Shown here piece by piece: positions 48,934 through 60,623 of a DNA stretch of 64,000 bases. Made by a program: the position numbers and the translations under genes. The notes beneath the pieces were generated by a model. It did no database searches. It had not been told where the DNA came from and worked only from the letters and a program-made list of their open reading frames with translations. The number at the start of each line of letters is the position of its first letter. The stretch's first letter is position 1. This stretch comes from Penicillium oxalicum (taxonomy: Eukaryota > Ascomycota > Eurotiomycetes > Eurotiales > Aspergillaceae), in the NCBI RefSeq assembly GCF_001723175.1, contig NC_064654.1:3746001-3810000 (forward strand). The letters run 5' to 3'.

Positions 48934-48962
48934 CTAACCAAACAAGCCAAAAGACCAAATAT
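48934..48962 (+). repeat. Left copy of the 29-bp inverted repeat
   Basis: Perfect reverse complement of 49636-49664. Confidence 0.9.
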
Positions 48963-48984
48963 GACAGAACATACTGTTCTGTCA
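48962..48984. repeat. Perfect palindrome, 10-bp arms
   Basis: TGACAGAACA, a 3-base loop, then TGTTCTGTCA, immediately next to the left inverted repeat. Confidence 0.9.
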
Positions 48985-49189
48985 TGCCCGGGACCGATAT
49001 ATAAGTAGCGCACTATGTCCATTATGATTAGGTGGACGAGGCCTAATCCATAACACTCGTCAGGACTCACTATCTAGTGCGACTAAAACAACGGGCCTTA
49101 TATAGAAGGGTTGCCTTAAAATATAGCGGGAAGAAACCTACCGTGTATTTATAATTAATTATTAATAATTACTTTTATCTTTAATCTAT

Positions 49190-49368
49190 TGTTACGGCAA
49201 AGCCGAACAAGTGATACGGGGCCGTATCAATACCCGTTAAGTTACCATACTATATATACCGGACTCTGGGCAATATCCGCAACCGCGGAGATTAATGATC
49301 TTTTACGGTCTTGTTGGTTAGTGTCCGCCCAGAACGCTTCCCGTAACAAGAACATTATACCCGTTACA
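49190..49368 (+). mobile_element. LTR-like unit (possible solo LTR)
   Basis: Begins TGTTACGG and ends CCGTTACA, so it has TG...CA ends that are near-inverted copies of each other. It is about 179 bp with an internal TATATATA (49251-49258). No 5-bp target duplication is visible, so this is only a resemblance to a Copia/Gypsy LTR. Confidence 0.35.
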
Positions 49369-49635
49369 CCCTTTGGATTATAGTGGTGTTATTCGAACGA
49401 CTTTAAAGACGAATACGTACGAAGACGGGGCCAAAATAGAAATCCTCGATATACTATTAAGAGTCGTGGAATTATTGATAGGACGGCACAAATACAGTCT
49501 TCACCGTACATGCTCGCCCCTTTGTTACGGACTGCGCTTCTGGTAGCAGGTAAAATTAGCCGTACCAGCCACACTGCCGTAACGTTGTGCGCTACGTATA
49601 CCACATCCGGGTTTATCAGAGCTAACGTTCTGGTA

Positions 49636-49664
49636 ATATTTGGTCTTTTGGCTTGTTTGGTTAG
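49636..49664 (-). repeat. Right copy of the 29-bp inverted repeat
   Basis: Perfect reverse complement of 48934-48962. Confidence 0.9.
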
Positions 49665-50127
49665 CGGGCCTGGGTGCTGACATAACCCCCTTAAAGGGGT
49701 ATGTTAGATAAGAGAAGAAGCTTTTTTCACCCGGGGCACGGCCCGCACATTTATTGAAAGAGCTCTTTAGTCCCCGACTGCAGCGTGCCCTTTGTACAGA
49801 TGGAACGTGTATAGAAAGATGATCTCCCGGGCCAATCGCATGACTTGTCATTGAGAAAATAGGATAAATCGGGATAGGTTGAGGATTTATGAAAATGCGC
49901 CACCGATTGGTTGGTGAGTCGTGCCGTCTCAAATGCAAAACGGCATGTAACCTTCCAAAGTTGGAAAGTCAACTTGTGTAAAATCTCAGGGGACTTCTGC
50001 CTACGAGTTCTTACACCATTTCACCATTTGAATATCTTTTTGTTTCTCTCTTCCCAAATTTTATCTTTGTGGCTCTGTCTCAGCAGTTGAGAAGAGACTT
50101 TTGGCGCATTTCACATATTTAACACTG

Positions 50128-51754
50128 ATGTCTTTCGTCGACGGGGTTGCGACCTACCCAGTCCCTATTTTATCTACACTTGAGCAGCAAAAACTACCTG
50201 ACAAAGATTATGTGACTATAGCAGAAAGCGAGAACAAGAAGTCTGCCGAAACAACATTGGCACATAACATCAGAGAAGGTGATCCAGATGTCATTCTTGT
50301 GGATTTCGAGGAGAACGATCCAGAAAACCCCTTGAACTGGTCGTCAACGCATAAATGGCTAATTGTGTTCGTTGTCTCATGGATGGGTTTCGTCAGGTAC
50401 GCGCCATTTCTTTTTGTCTTGCAGCTTGATATAGCCACCGTCATTGATTGATCAAATTAGTGTCTTTTCGACAATGACGATTGTGCCCACGACGCCACAG
50501 ATCTTGAAAGAGTTCAATTCTGATAGTAAAGTCGACCAAACATTGCTCGTCACGATTTGGGAGCTCGGAGAAGGGGTTGGCCCCTTTTTCATTGCACCGC
50601 TCTCCGAAAGATTCGGTCGGCTTCCTGTCTTCCACATTGGAAATTTCCTCGCGCTCCTTTGCTTGATCGCCAGCGCTCTGAGCGTCAACATTGCTATGTT
50701 GATCACATTCCGATTCCTAACGGGTTGCTTCCTGTCGATTCTCACTCTCGGACCTGCCATCATTGGGGATTTATTCCAAATGGATCGAACTGGCCGGGCA
50801 ATGGCATTAATAATGGGAACTCAAATGATAGCTGATTTTATCTCACCTATCGCTGGATCGTATATCGCACAGAGCCTGGGTTGGCGATGGTCGATTTGGC
50901 TGGCAGCTATCACACTTGGATTCTTCAGTTTCCTGCTGTTGACTGTGCTCCGAGAAACCTACGCGGTGGTAATTCTGAGGCGAAAGGCGGATAAGTTGCA
51001 AGAGGAGTGTGCGAATGAGAAGAAGTACTCCTCGAAACACCAAGCCCTTGTCGATGGATCTACCATGCTCGAAAGCGCCATAAGACCAATGCAGATACTT
51101 GCACAGTCTCCCATCCTCATTCTGACCACGAGCTACATGGCCATAACATACGCATTGGTCTCTTTAATTCTTGCCACGCTCACGGAGAACATGGAAACAG
51201 CGTACCCCAATGTGTTCTCCAGCGGCTCTGTTGGATTGACTTTTTTGAGTCTCGCTATTGGCAACACCGTTGCTTTGATCTTCTACAGTGTCACCTCGGA
51301 CCGCTACATGATCCACCAGCGAGAAACGAAGGGCGACAGATTCAAACAGGAGTCCCGACTGGTTCATCTAATCTTTGCCGCAATACTTCTACCTATCGGC
51401 TTCCTGGTCTACGGTTGGACATTAAATTTCCATGTTCAATACATTGTGCCGCTCATCGGAACATGCGCTGCCGGATTCAGCATGACGCTTTCTGCCATAC
51501 CAGCCGAGACATATGTGGTGGATGCTTATGAAATTCATGGTGCATCCGCTATAGCTGGTGGTGTAGTTTTCCGAGCAATTGCTGGCGCTTTTCTGCCACT
51601 GATTGGCCCGGCTTTGTATGATCATATTGGACAGGGCTGGGGTAACACGGTTCTAGCTCTGATCGCAGCCGCTTTCATTCCTCCCTTGGCCTTACTGATC
51701 AGATATGGGGACTGGTTCCGTAGTAAAGAACGGCTGGGAAAGTTCGAGCGATAG
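50128..51754 (+). CDS. MFS transporter, DHA1-type, cluster efflux candidate
   Basis: Exons 50128-50396 and 50461-51754, 520 aa. The cytosolic N-terminus carries the DHA1 signature DPENPLNWSSTHKW before helix 1. Twelve hydrophobic segments follow, with the helix 2-3 loop motif APLSERFGRLP (motif A type) and the GPAIIGDLF and IAGSYIAQSLGWRWSIWLAA segments typical of fungal drug/polyamine:H+ antiporters. It is a plasma-membrane exporter. As the leftmost gene of the putative cluster it could export the product or give self-resistance. It converges with the ligase gene, about 1.07 kb stop to stop. Confidence 0.9.
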
Positions 51755-52820
51755 GTTTGGTGGCTGGCTTTAAGGTGTTTGACATTTGTTTCTGCCACTA
51801 GCAGACTAGCTAACTAAGTGAGGTCCTCTCACCCTTAGGGAATCTCAAAATCTCTTTCTCTCTTCTCTTTAGCTGCCCATATGGTCTGTAGCCCATCTTC
51901 AATAAAAGGCTGTGATCCATATGTAGTATATATGTTGAAATTTGAATGGTACATCCAATGTAACCTGCCACAGTGCACATGCATGTCTGATTAAAGTGCT
52001 TGAGAGGTACATTCAGTCAAAGTAAACAAACACTCGAGCTTCAATGCTCTCCCGCAGTTGTGTTTTATTAGTATTGCGAGTGTCGTAAAACGCCGTATGG
52101 GGAACCCCTGGTTCAGTTTAATTAATTGTCCAGACCTCGGGAAGTTGGCTGTCTAGGAAATAAGGTAAGATTCCTCATACCTGCTCGGTTCTCCTTCTTG
52201 GAGTCTGCCTGTACGAAGGCTATTACCTCGTTGGCCTGCAAGCCATGCCAATAGTACCATTTGTGACGGTCATCAAAGTATATACGAGTATTTTCGTTCA
52301 AGTAGTCACTAGTCACTATGTCCATTGCAGTAGTCTGGGATTCATAGTCCACGGTGCTGCGATCGCAAACAATCAGAGGAAAGTCGTAGACCCTAAGATT
52401 CAGTCTTTGAATTCAGACCCTATAGATTTAGACTCTCTGCCTAGCCAACAGGTTCTCTGTCCTGGGATACAGACCCCATAACAGTCTAGATCGTGGACTT
52501 CAACCTCGAAAGGATCACCCCGGTCGCCACCGTTTCATCCAATGGTTCCGCAACTCGCTCTGCAGTCTGCGGGAAGTCCTTTTGTGACTGCAAATTCAAT
52601 TAGTAGGAAGTGCAGCGATTGATTGACAGAATAAGCAGAATCTTACATTCGATTTTGACCCCTCTGGCGTCTTGCATTTCCAAGACTTGGAAAAATCCCC
52701 CACTTTCTCTTGTGAACCGTAGCGGTGTCATTTGAGGATCGGAAACATCAATGAAAGGCTTGAGGGCATGGACGATCTGCGACGCGACACCTGAAACGTT
52801 GGAACCTTTGCACTCAGGAT
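51755..52820. other. Convergent spacer with an orphan coding-like segment
   Basis: Between the MFS and ligase stops. 51755-52550 has nothing I can support. 52630-52840 on the - strand reads like protein in a frame different from the ligase; see the separate entry. Confidence 0.5.
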
Positions 52821-52840
52821 TTAAATCTTCGATACTATGC
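52540..52840 (-). pseudogene. Possible orphan exon or gene relic after the ligase stop
   Basis: Directly beyond the ligase stop, in another frame, the - strand encodes a coherent segment (IEDLNPECKGSNVSG, SQIVHALKPFIDVSD, PQMTPLRFTRESGGFFQVLE, MQDARGVKIE). It is followed by a GTAAGA donor (about 52647) and a TTTGCAG acceptor (about 52577) that could add a short last exon. No start codon with a plausible upstream exon is seen, because the ligase occupies the upstream sequence. It may be the 3' end of a gene broken by rearrangement, or chance. I do not recognise the family. Confidence 0.25.
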
Positions 52841-54736
52841 CGTCTGCAGCTTGTGTTCCGTCTAACTTTATTCCGCCTCGTGAGAGATTTTGACGGAGGA
52901 TTTTTCCACTGGCGTTCCTCGGAATTGCGTCTACAAACTCTACACCACCACTCAAGTGTTTGTACTTGGAGAGTCTTTCCGCCACGTACAACCGCAATGA
53001 CTCTTCTGAGATAGTTTTGTCGCCAGGCAGTGGAACAACGTATGCTCGCGGTTGCTCCGATCGACTCCTTTCGCAACCCACGCCAACTATTCCAACAACA
53101 GCAACATCTTCGACACCGGGGTGCATCAAAAGAACAGCCTCGATTTCTGACGGTGACACTTGAAACCCCTGTACCTTGATCATGTCCTTTCGGCGGCCGA
53201 TAATATACCATTTCCGTGTCTCAAAATTGTATGTGGCAATATCACCTGTTCGAAGCCAGTCGTCTGCATCAAACGTGGCTTTGTTGGCCATGGGATTGTC
53301 ATAGTACCCCGGTGTGACGGTTGGCCCACGAATGTAGAGCTCTCCCGGGGTGTTATGAGTGGATATAGGTCTCCCGTTGGCATCCAGGAGCCTACACTGG
53401 CCCGTGAGCATTGATCCTCGACACAGCGCTCCTGTCTTAGTATATGTTACTCAGGGGGGCATACCTTGCCTCCATATTTGGGACCAGTCTTCCAACCGAG
53501 CCGGTTTCGTCACACTCTGGATATGGGAACATCGTTGACGCGCAGCAAGACTCGGTCATACCCCAGCCCTGTGTAAGCGGCACATCCGGTCCAAGTAGAC
53601 TTTTTGCCTTCGCCTGCATTTCCCGGGACAAAGGAGCCGCGCCACAAACGACGTTTCTCAAGCTGCGGAGCGCGAAGCGATTTTGAGGGACGGATGCGAC
53701 CATGGCATGAAGAATTGGTGGAACAACAATGAGATCGGTAATAGCAAACCTATCTATCATCTTGAGGTAGCGGTTGATTTCAAAGCGGCTCATGATATAC
53801 ATTTTGATTCCGGAACGAAGAGCTCCAATGTGTACCAAAGGAGCCATCGCAGCGTGAAAAATAGGAAGAGCGACGAGAAATGACATCTACCTCATTGTAA
53901 TCATCTTAGCTTTCACGAAAATTCAGAACTGGCAAGTCATAGGCACTTACTTGATACGGTCGCGGATGCGCCTCAAATACCAGGGAATGCTGTGCAAGCA
54001 AATTGTGGTGTGTGAGTTCCACTGCCTTGGGAAGCCCAGTAGTCCCACTGCTGAAGAATCGGGCCGCGGTGGTCTTTTTCGGCTCACGTGGACAAACCCA
54101 ATCGGATGGGTCGTAATTCAAAAGGGTCTTCCAGGATCTCATTTTCAGAGATTTTATCATACTCTCATCCGAGTGGTATACCCAGATATTCTTCACGGGT
54201 ATGTCAAGCTTTTCGGCCACGTCCAAGAGAGATCTAGCATGTTCGAACTCGACGATGACGAATCTGGCGTGCGATGTCCGTAGATGATGCTCCAATTCGA
54301 GGGGTCGGTAGAAGGGGTTTGTGCCCGTGAATACCCCGCCTGCCCCGATTATTGCGAGAACAAACAGGGTATAGTGAAGCTTAACACACCATGAGCCTCG
54401 ACGAAAGAGATGTCTGACACTCCTATATTCGGATAGACTCACATTATTTGCTGCATGAACTGCGACGCAGTCATGCGTCTGTAACCCAGCTGCCCGAAGA
54501 CCCGTAATCAGACGACGAACGAGGTTTCTTGCTTGGATGAATGAGACTGTTCTCACTGGGTCTGTAGTATCAATGTATATCTATGATTATTATAGCGTCA
54601 GTATTTAACAAGTTCAGACTGAATTGGAGGAAAAACAGACAGGTTCATTGGTATTGAATTGCTTGGGCTCCGTGAAAATGTATGAAAGAAGATCCTTCTT
54701 CGACAAAGTTACTTGTCGATCTGCAGACACAATCAT
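52821..54736 (-). CDS. Acyl-CoA ligase (4CL/phenylacetyl-CoA ligase-like), PTS1 SKI
   Basis: Exons 5' to 3': 54641-54736, 54443-54580, 53951-54379, 53465-53886, 52821-53391, giving 551 aa. All ANL superfamily motifs are in order: FSSGTTGLPKAVELTHHN (P-loop), QGWGMTE, GELYIRGPTVTPGY, DDWLRTGDIA, GRRKDMIKVQGFQVSP, and the A10 lysine in PRNASGKILR. The reaction activates a carboxylic acid with ATP and joins it to CoA. The protein ends in Ser-Lys-Ile, a peroxisomal targeting tripeptide also found on Penicillium phenylacetyl-CoA ligase. Exon 2 opens IYIDTTDPVRTVSF, joining naturally to NEP of exon 1; one acceptor is AAG (54380). Substrate unknown: aryl or medium-chain acid. It probably serves the BAHD enzyme of the same cluster. 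Confidence 0.92.
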
Positions 54737-56221
54737 TTTTGAGGGATAGGCAATGAATCGTTCTAAGCGAAATGAATAATTATGCTTGCATCAAATCGGC
54801 ACACTGGTATTGAAAGCCATTCACGAAAAGAGCAAATCTTTTGAGCACCCGTAGGTAGAAATGAAGAGAGTAGCTCACGGCACGTAGAAATTCAGAGGTA
54901 AGATGGTGAGAGTGTTCACAAAGCTAAGCCAGGAAGTAAATATCTTAAGTCAATGTAGGGAAGAGGTCGTATCACGAAGAGAATTAAATAGGGAGACAGG
55001 ATTCAGGATGCACGTTTAGCTAGCACAACAAGCAACGTGATCTATCAGGCACTTAAATCAGAAAGAACCTCGTTGTGAAAAGAGAGTATGTATTAAATAT
55101 CTTAGCTACTGCTAATAGCTCTCCCAAAATCTTCCTGAAGTGGGATGTACTCTGTGTTCGAACAGCTAAGCTCTAAGGACGCTTCACACCGCTATATGAA
55201 ATCACCTGACAGGATGCACGCGGTCAAACTCAAACTCAAACTTTAAGTACCCTAGCGGAGCTTTCTTTATGATTTCTTTATGATTTCTTTTTCTAGTTTT
55301 TGTTTTGTTTTATTATTGTTGTAGTATATATGCGTTTTTTTCCTACTTCATCACAGAAATATAGCCGGCTAAGATGTGAAGGTATAGACATATGCGCAAG
55401 TCAATAAAATTCACAAATTCTAACTAGTGGTGTCTAAAAATGATAGCTCATATAGATTGGTACAATCAATAGCTAGAAGTTGCCCAGATTAGTTTAATGA
55501 ATTACCTCACGTAGCCGCGATTTGTGAGCTAGCACAGAGGTATTGCACAAATATAGGTCTGCGGTCTTTAATCAATCTAGGAGCATAGAATCTATCTCGT
55601 CAGCATACATGCCTATTAAGACCTAGCCTTCTGTTTGGACCAGAAAAGGATTTCCTTTAAGACTTTTGGCTTCAGAGATTCCCTAAAAATAATTTACCTT
55701 GGTTTCAGAATTTGAAGCGGTCGAGTTTAAATGCATAATATCGGACGTGATGTCCAGAGATGATGCATATTTCACTCGAAAAACGACTTATCGCAGAACC
55801 ACAATGATTGTGCTCTCATGCCTCGCTCAGGGCTAAATCTTCCCCTAAGTCTGAGTTCCAAACTCATCTCGCAGTCAATTATAGAACGACCATATTTCTC
55901 TCGGGTGACCTCCTATCACTTTGTTTTGTAAGAGGACGAGGATCACTAGGCGTAGAACAGAAATACTCTCCACGGTGCCTGATATATATGAGATATACAC
56001 ATATTACATACAATCATACGACACGTCGCTATAACATCCATGTTTGGAACTGACTCCAGAGACGTGTTTTCTTCTGGACACGAAAAGAAGTCAATCAGAA
56101 ATGTACGCTTTTGAGACAAAAAACAATACCCGAGGTCACCTTGCGTCAACTGAAGTGCTTTCACGCGATGGAGTTTAGTCAGGTAAAATTCCAAACTTGT
56201 ATTGATGTAAATCCACTGTTT
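54737..56221. other. AT-rich spacer inside the cluster
   Basis: Ligase promoter (- strand, right side) and UbiA 3' flank. AT-rich with short direct repeats (for example TTTCTTTATGA near 55263-55285). No gene supported. Confidence 0.5.
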
Positions 56222-57293
56222 TCACAATTCCCTAGTGACCCCCTCCATAACAGAGCTGAATAGTAACATAGCATATGTTGCTAGTGTATAGTAATACTTG
56301 TATGTAAGCCTATCGGCCTCTTTCCAACGCATCATTATTAGGCGCACAGCAACAACAGCCATTGTCTCTAGGTGAATTACGGCGAGAATAAAAATCTCAG
56401 TCGGCATGTTGTAAAACGAATGACTACATTCTGCTCGGGCTCGCAGAATGTTGATCACCATCATTATGATCATTCCGGTGGCAGTTGCTACCCGAAGGGT
56501 CAAATGGTGTCTTGGGCCGATGAGTAATGGCAGGGTACGTCGCCCAGTGGCCCTATCACCCTCCATATCGTGGAATTCTTGAACATGAATAGTCAAGACT
56601 AGCCACCAGAAGAGCAAATAACCCAGTGAGGTATCCGCCAGGTAGTCTGGGTAGAACCTTGTGAGGAAAGCGTCCAAAAGACTCAGTTGGATAATAGCGC
56701 CCACAGCAGTGAACAAATTGCGAGCGGCCCAATGATCCAACTTTGGCCAGACATAAAACACAAGTACCCAAAGCTCCCATATAATCATCATTGTAGCAGC
56801 AGATCCATTGACCATGAAATGAGCCACGACCGGAAAGGAAGTCCAGGTCAAGAACCATCGGGCATAGGCACTTTCAATGGAGAGTCTTCCCGACACGATA
56901 GGACGATCAGGTTTATTGATGGCATCTTCTTCAACGGAGAAGGCTTGATTGGCAATGTCAAATGCGTAAGAAAACGCAAATGTCATCATGGCCACACCCG
57001 GAAGGAGCCTCGCAAAATTCTCGAGGGAAATGCCAACGCTGAGAGACCGGGCCGAGAAACACACCGCTGAGTTTCCACAATGAGCAGTCCAATTGCTGCT
57101 GAGGAGAGAGAGTGTGATGTTTATCTCATTAAGCACGATGGAATAGCCGGTCACACTGAGATCCATAAGTTTTGTTGTTAGCACAAAAAAGGAACCCCTG
57201 AGGGCGTAGAATGCAAAAGAAAATGTCGGAAACTCACATCGCGGAGAGAAGAGGATCCTGTTTCTTGACTTTCTCCATTTTCAGAGAAACCAT
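56222..57293 (-). CDS. UbiA-superfamily membrane prenyltransferase / terpene cyclase
   Basis: Exons 57238-57293 and 56222-57155, 329 aa. Both Asp-rich motifs are present: NQAFSVEEDAINKPDRP (Asn88, Asp96, Asp102) and EFHDMEGDRATGRRTLP (Asp215, Asp219), set among about seven or eight membrane helices. The family binds an isoprenyl diphosphate through Mg2+. Members either prenylate an acceptor or, as with the fumagillin cyclase Fma-TC, cyclise the isoprenoid itself. This fungal subtype (short, with EEDxxNKPxRP) is frequent in biosynthetic clusters. The N-terminal 60 residues are not very hydrophobic and could be mis-spliced in this model. It is ER-membrane located and divergent from the SDR gene across about 1 kb. 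It is the best candidate for the scaffold-forming step. Confidence 0.87.
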
Positions 57294-58290
57294 GGGCCTG
57301 GTTTAACGGATGTGGAATGGAGGATGCAAATGTCGGCAGATTCCCCAGGATCTAAGTAGTAATCCGGGAACTATTTGAGGATCAAGAAGAGGGTTCTGTA
57401 CAAAAGCCATATCCCTATGGACAACTGGATATTCGGTGGGCAGAAGGGCCAATGCAAGAAAATTTCATTCATCACTCGGATACTTTCGAAACTCTGACTG
57501 GCCGAAGACTTCGAAGTTACACAAACATACTTTAAAGCATCATTCTAGTAGGGTGTAAAATATTGGTGCATGGTACTGAAAGAGTTTCCGATGGACAACT
57601 TTGCAAGTGCAGAGAAACGTGACCGGATCATAGTCATCTTAAACAGGTAATGTGGAGACGCTTGAGGTGGAGAATATTGTATCTGCATTAACAATATGCG
57701 TCTGGAGGGGCTCGATCTTCTTTCAACAGAAAAACCACATACCTGGAAGCGTCACATTCTCCTGGCCCATGCATACACGATTCAGGATAAGGTGATGCTC
57801 ACCTTGCGTAATGCTTGAATAGACCCCGATCCCTGAGTGACCAAAAGAGCCACCATCCTTCGGTGCGATCTAAGAAGAAAGATTCATTCCTTCACAAGAA
57901 ATTGAAAATCGACAGGCCAAGCACAAGCGGAAGTAAGGTCCTCATACTTTTGGGTGTTCAGGTCCAAAAATGTAGCGCGCAAAAGCCAGCGCTGCAATGG
58001 ACCTAGGAGATCCCGATAGAGATCTAAGCACCTGAATACATTCTCTTGGTTCTACCCAGATACTTTCCCAAACATGAGCTGAATTTTCCTGACTCATCGC
58101 AAATATACCCACCCGGGCACCGGTCCACAGTGGGGGGATTGAAAGATAATCCAGTGGGTGCAACGGTAGAATATAAAAAGAAATCAATAATCTCGGTCGA
58201 GAGTGAAGTCTTGAACTCTTAAGGAAACCATTTAATTCGGTTTCATTCCCAAGAGCTACCTAATAAAGTGTGGTGCGGACCCTGCGAAGC
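57294..58290. promoter_or_regulatory. Divergent promoter region, UbiA (-) and SDR (+)
   Basis: 997 bp between two start codons, gene-free. TATAAAAA at 58172-58179 serves the SDR. Such shared promoters often carry the site for a cluster regulator, but I see no clear CGG/CCG-type inverted pair by eye. Confidence 0.45.
58172..58179 (+). promoter_or_regulatory. TATA box of the SDR gene
   Basis: TATAAAAA about 119 bp upstream of the SDR ATG at 58291. Confidence 0.5.
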
Positions 58291-59415
58291 ATGGCTCCCT
58301 ATTACGATGGATTGGGTGCCTTTCTATTTCGGCAACTCTTCTGGACCATTCCCGAACCACCACCAGATCGCCTCGATGGACAGAGAATCTTAGTGACCGG
58401 AGCAAATGCAGGAATCGGTTACTCTCTCACGCTGATGCTAGCTAGGAGGGGTGCTGAGGTAGTCATGGCAGTTCGTTCAGTCGCCCGAGGAGAGGAAGCG
58501 AGAAACGAAATCTGTCGCGAAGTCCCGGAAGCTCGTATATGCGTGCGACATTGTGACCTTGCCGATTTCCTGTCAGTCAATACTTTCCTCGAGGAACTAA
58601 AAAGTGAGAGGTCGCAGTTTGACTTGGTAATTCTGAATGCTGGCGTGTGGTGCGCTGAGCGTCAAGACTCGGTGGATGGACATGATATGACCCTGCAGGT
58701 TTGTGTAATTCTCCGTCCGCGTGAGTGATCAATGTGATGAAGGTGGGTCTTTAAACGAAACTCAAATTAACCAGACTGAAAAGGTCAATGTCTTGGCCAA
58801 CGCTCTGTTAGCCTCCTCATTACAGCATCTCTTACGGTCCACATTGGGCAACCCTTCTCGCATGGTCTTCGTTACGTCAGAAGGACACGCAATGGTTCCA
58901 TCCGACTTCGCTCAAGACGAGAAATTGCTGGCGCGATTCGCAATTCAGCCCTATTCAACGAGCTTTGACCACTATCAGCATTACTATCTTTCGAAACTTT
59001 TCGGTCTCCTGTGGGCCCTGGCCTTTGCCCGGCGTGTGGATCCGGAGAAAGTCTCCATTGTGTTGGCGTCCCCAGGGCTTTGCCACAGCAATTTATTCCG
59101 AGACGTTCGCTCAGTACCTAGCAATTTCTTGGCGTGGTGCTTCGCAAGACCCAGTTCAGATGGTGCTCGAATTCTTCTCACTGCTGCACTCGCATGTCCA
59201 CAGCGAGCTTCCATCTACCCTGGAGATACCTACTTCAGCCAAGGCCGTGTTGTCCCGTAAGTCCTGCCTCCTCATATCTTTGCTACCGATTAAAGATGAC
59301 ATACTTATCAATTAGGGTCTCGCGCTTCGCTTCTGCACCCGCGGGCATTGTCTGGCAAGATAAGCTGTGGGATGAAGTCGCACAATTACTGGAGCCTTTC
59401 AAAAACAACATTTGA
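58291..59415 (+). CDS. Short-chain dehydrogenase/reductase
   Basis: Exons 58291-58698, 58784-59256, 59316-59415, giving 326 aa. Rossmann motif TGANAGIG at 36-43, LNAGV (NAG), the serine in FVTSEGHA, and the catalytic YQHYYLSK pair (Tyr-x3-Lys). The layout is that of the retinol-dehydrogenase-like/WW-oxidoreductase SDRs common in fungal clusters. R in AVRSVARGEEAR after strand 2 suggests NADP(H). Intron 1 ends with an AAG acceptor; a CAG acceptor nine bases earlier would insert Thr-Glu-Lys. It probably interconverts a ketone and alcohol on the cluster product. Start chosen at MAPYYDG, the first ATG of the open frame. Confidence 0.9.
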
Positions 59416-60623
59416 TGAAATGCACTAGTGCTACGTTGGCCCTTCTGTAGTTTGGAGATTTGTGACACATTGTGGCCCCGGAAGAGAGACGCAGCAATAA
59501 AAAGCTAGAAACGAATTGTGCAATTGGCTTGTTTGACAGATTCTATCTAAGTCTGTCAGGGTGGCGGCAGAATGACAGAACAAATATCAAAGAGTTTGAG
59601 AAAGTGGATGATTCGTTCAAGCTCTATCGTTTGATCAAATTGAAGATTAAAGACCCTTGCCTTCACCTCGATGGCAATCATTATACCTCCCGAGAAGGTG
59701 ACCTCAGTTGGCTCTTTTAATATAGCACACTGAAGCCCTCATATGTACTTGGCATCGTCTACAGGTCTGCTTCCTACTCTGTGGGAATTCACCCCCAGCA
59801 AACATTTGCAGAACAAATTCGACTTACACCAAGAGCTATCTCTCGGCAATATAGATTATCCTTTCCGAATAGGTGTTTAGCTGTTCACGATTGACCCAAG
59901 TAGGAAAGTACTTTGTGGAGTGCCGAGCAAAAAGGATACATGCATGAGATCTGACTCTGCGCATATGTGACTGGTCCATTCTGATTGGGCGCACTAATTT
60001 TTTATCCATTTAAAATTAGGAAATACGATTTCACCGGAATTAATCGCCTTTTCTTCTCGAATGGAACCAAAGTTTTAGAAGGTTCTCCATTGATTTCTCT
60101 GCATAACGCTGCATTTACAGCTAGAGCATTCCTTTCTGGCCTATATATAGCGCCCAAAGATCTCCCCTCTGCAATAGAAATCCTGCTTTCTTCCCCTCCT
60201 TGCTTGCCGTCACTAAAAACTTAGTTATGCAGAAAATGCTAAAGGAAAATCTAGTCATACCATAGCGGGATGTAATGATAGGTTCCGGAGATACGTTGCG
60301 GCATTGCAGAATCCGATTCTCTTATGCATGCAGGCACCGCAGAATTGAGATTGTGGATCCGAAGTCAGATGACTCCATCATTTGCCTTGCCTGCATCTTG
60401 TCTATTTCCATACCTCTCAATTTCTTCACCTCACCGCAATTTGATTAGCAAGACCGGAATCGGATCATTCTTGGTTGACGTAAGACACGTTCTGTTTACC
60501 GTATAAATGAACGATGAATCAAGGATACACATCACCACAAGAGCAAGTACCCATTCGTCCGTTGCCTAGCTTACCATATCTGGCCTTGCCAATCTACGCA
60601 AAGCGACCAGGTAGATTGCAGCC
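59416..60623. other. Spacer between SDR and BAHD genes
   Basis: 1.2 kb, AT-rich, no coding sequence supported. The right end is the BAHD promoter. Confidence 0.5.

Larger units (their letters stand above)
48910..49704. mobile_element. Nested transposon-like repeats with inverted ends
   Basis: Bases 48934-48962 and 49636-49664 form a perfect 29-bp inverted repeat (inner part CAAACAAGCCAAAAGACC). Similarity continues on both sides in diverged form: outer GCCCGGGCGC versus CCCAGGCCCGC, inner CAGAAC...GTTCTG versus CAGAACGTTAGCTCTG, then TATA.GTAGCGCAC in both arms. The arms are therefore inverted copies of a sequence of perhaps 120 bp. A perfect palindrome follows the left arm (48962-48984) and another lies outside the right arm (about 49679-49704). 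Between the arms is an LTR-like unit. No transposase is present, so it would be non-autonomous or a relic. Confidence 0.6.
46714..50127. other. AT-rich gene-free block with transposon relics
   Basis: 3.4 kb without a supported gene between the IQ gene and the metabolite cluster. Composition shifts to AT-rich (for example 49151-49190). It contains the inverted repeat nest at 48910-49704. ORFs are all under 140 codons and motif-free. It probably marks the cluster's left border. Confidence 0.6.

Noticed and set aside
46714..50127. CRISPR array, rRNA or prokaryotic operon features
   Set aside because: The window is eukaryotic. No regularly spaced direct repeats or rRNA-like sequence seen.
53180..53383. 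Alternative frame downstream of exon 4 of the ligase (GDLYPLITPRESS...)
   Set aside because: Using the TACTAAG acceptor gives this frame, but the GTGTAG acceptor at 53392 instead gives RLLDANGRPIS, matching the ligase family.
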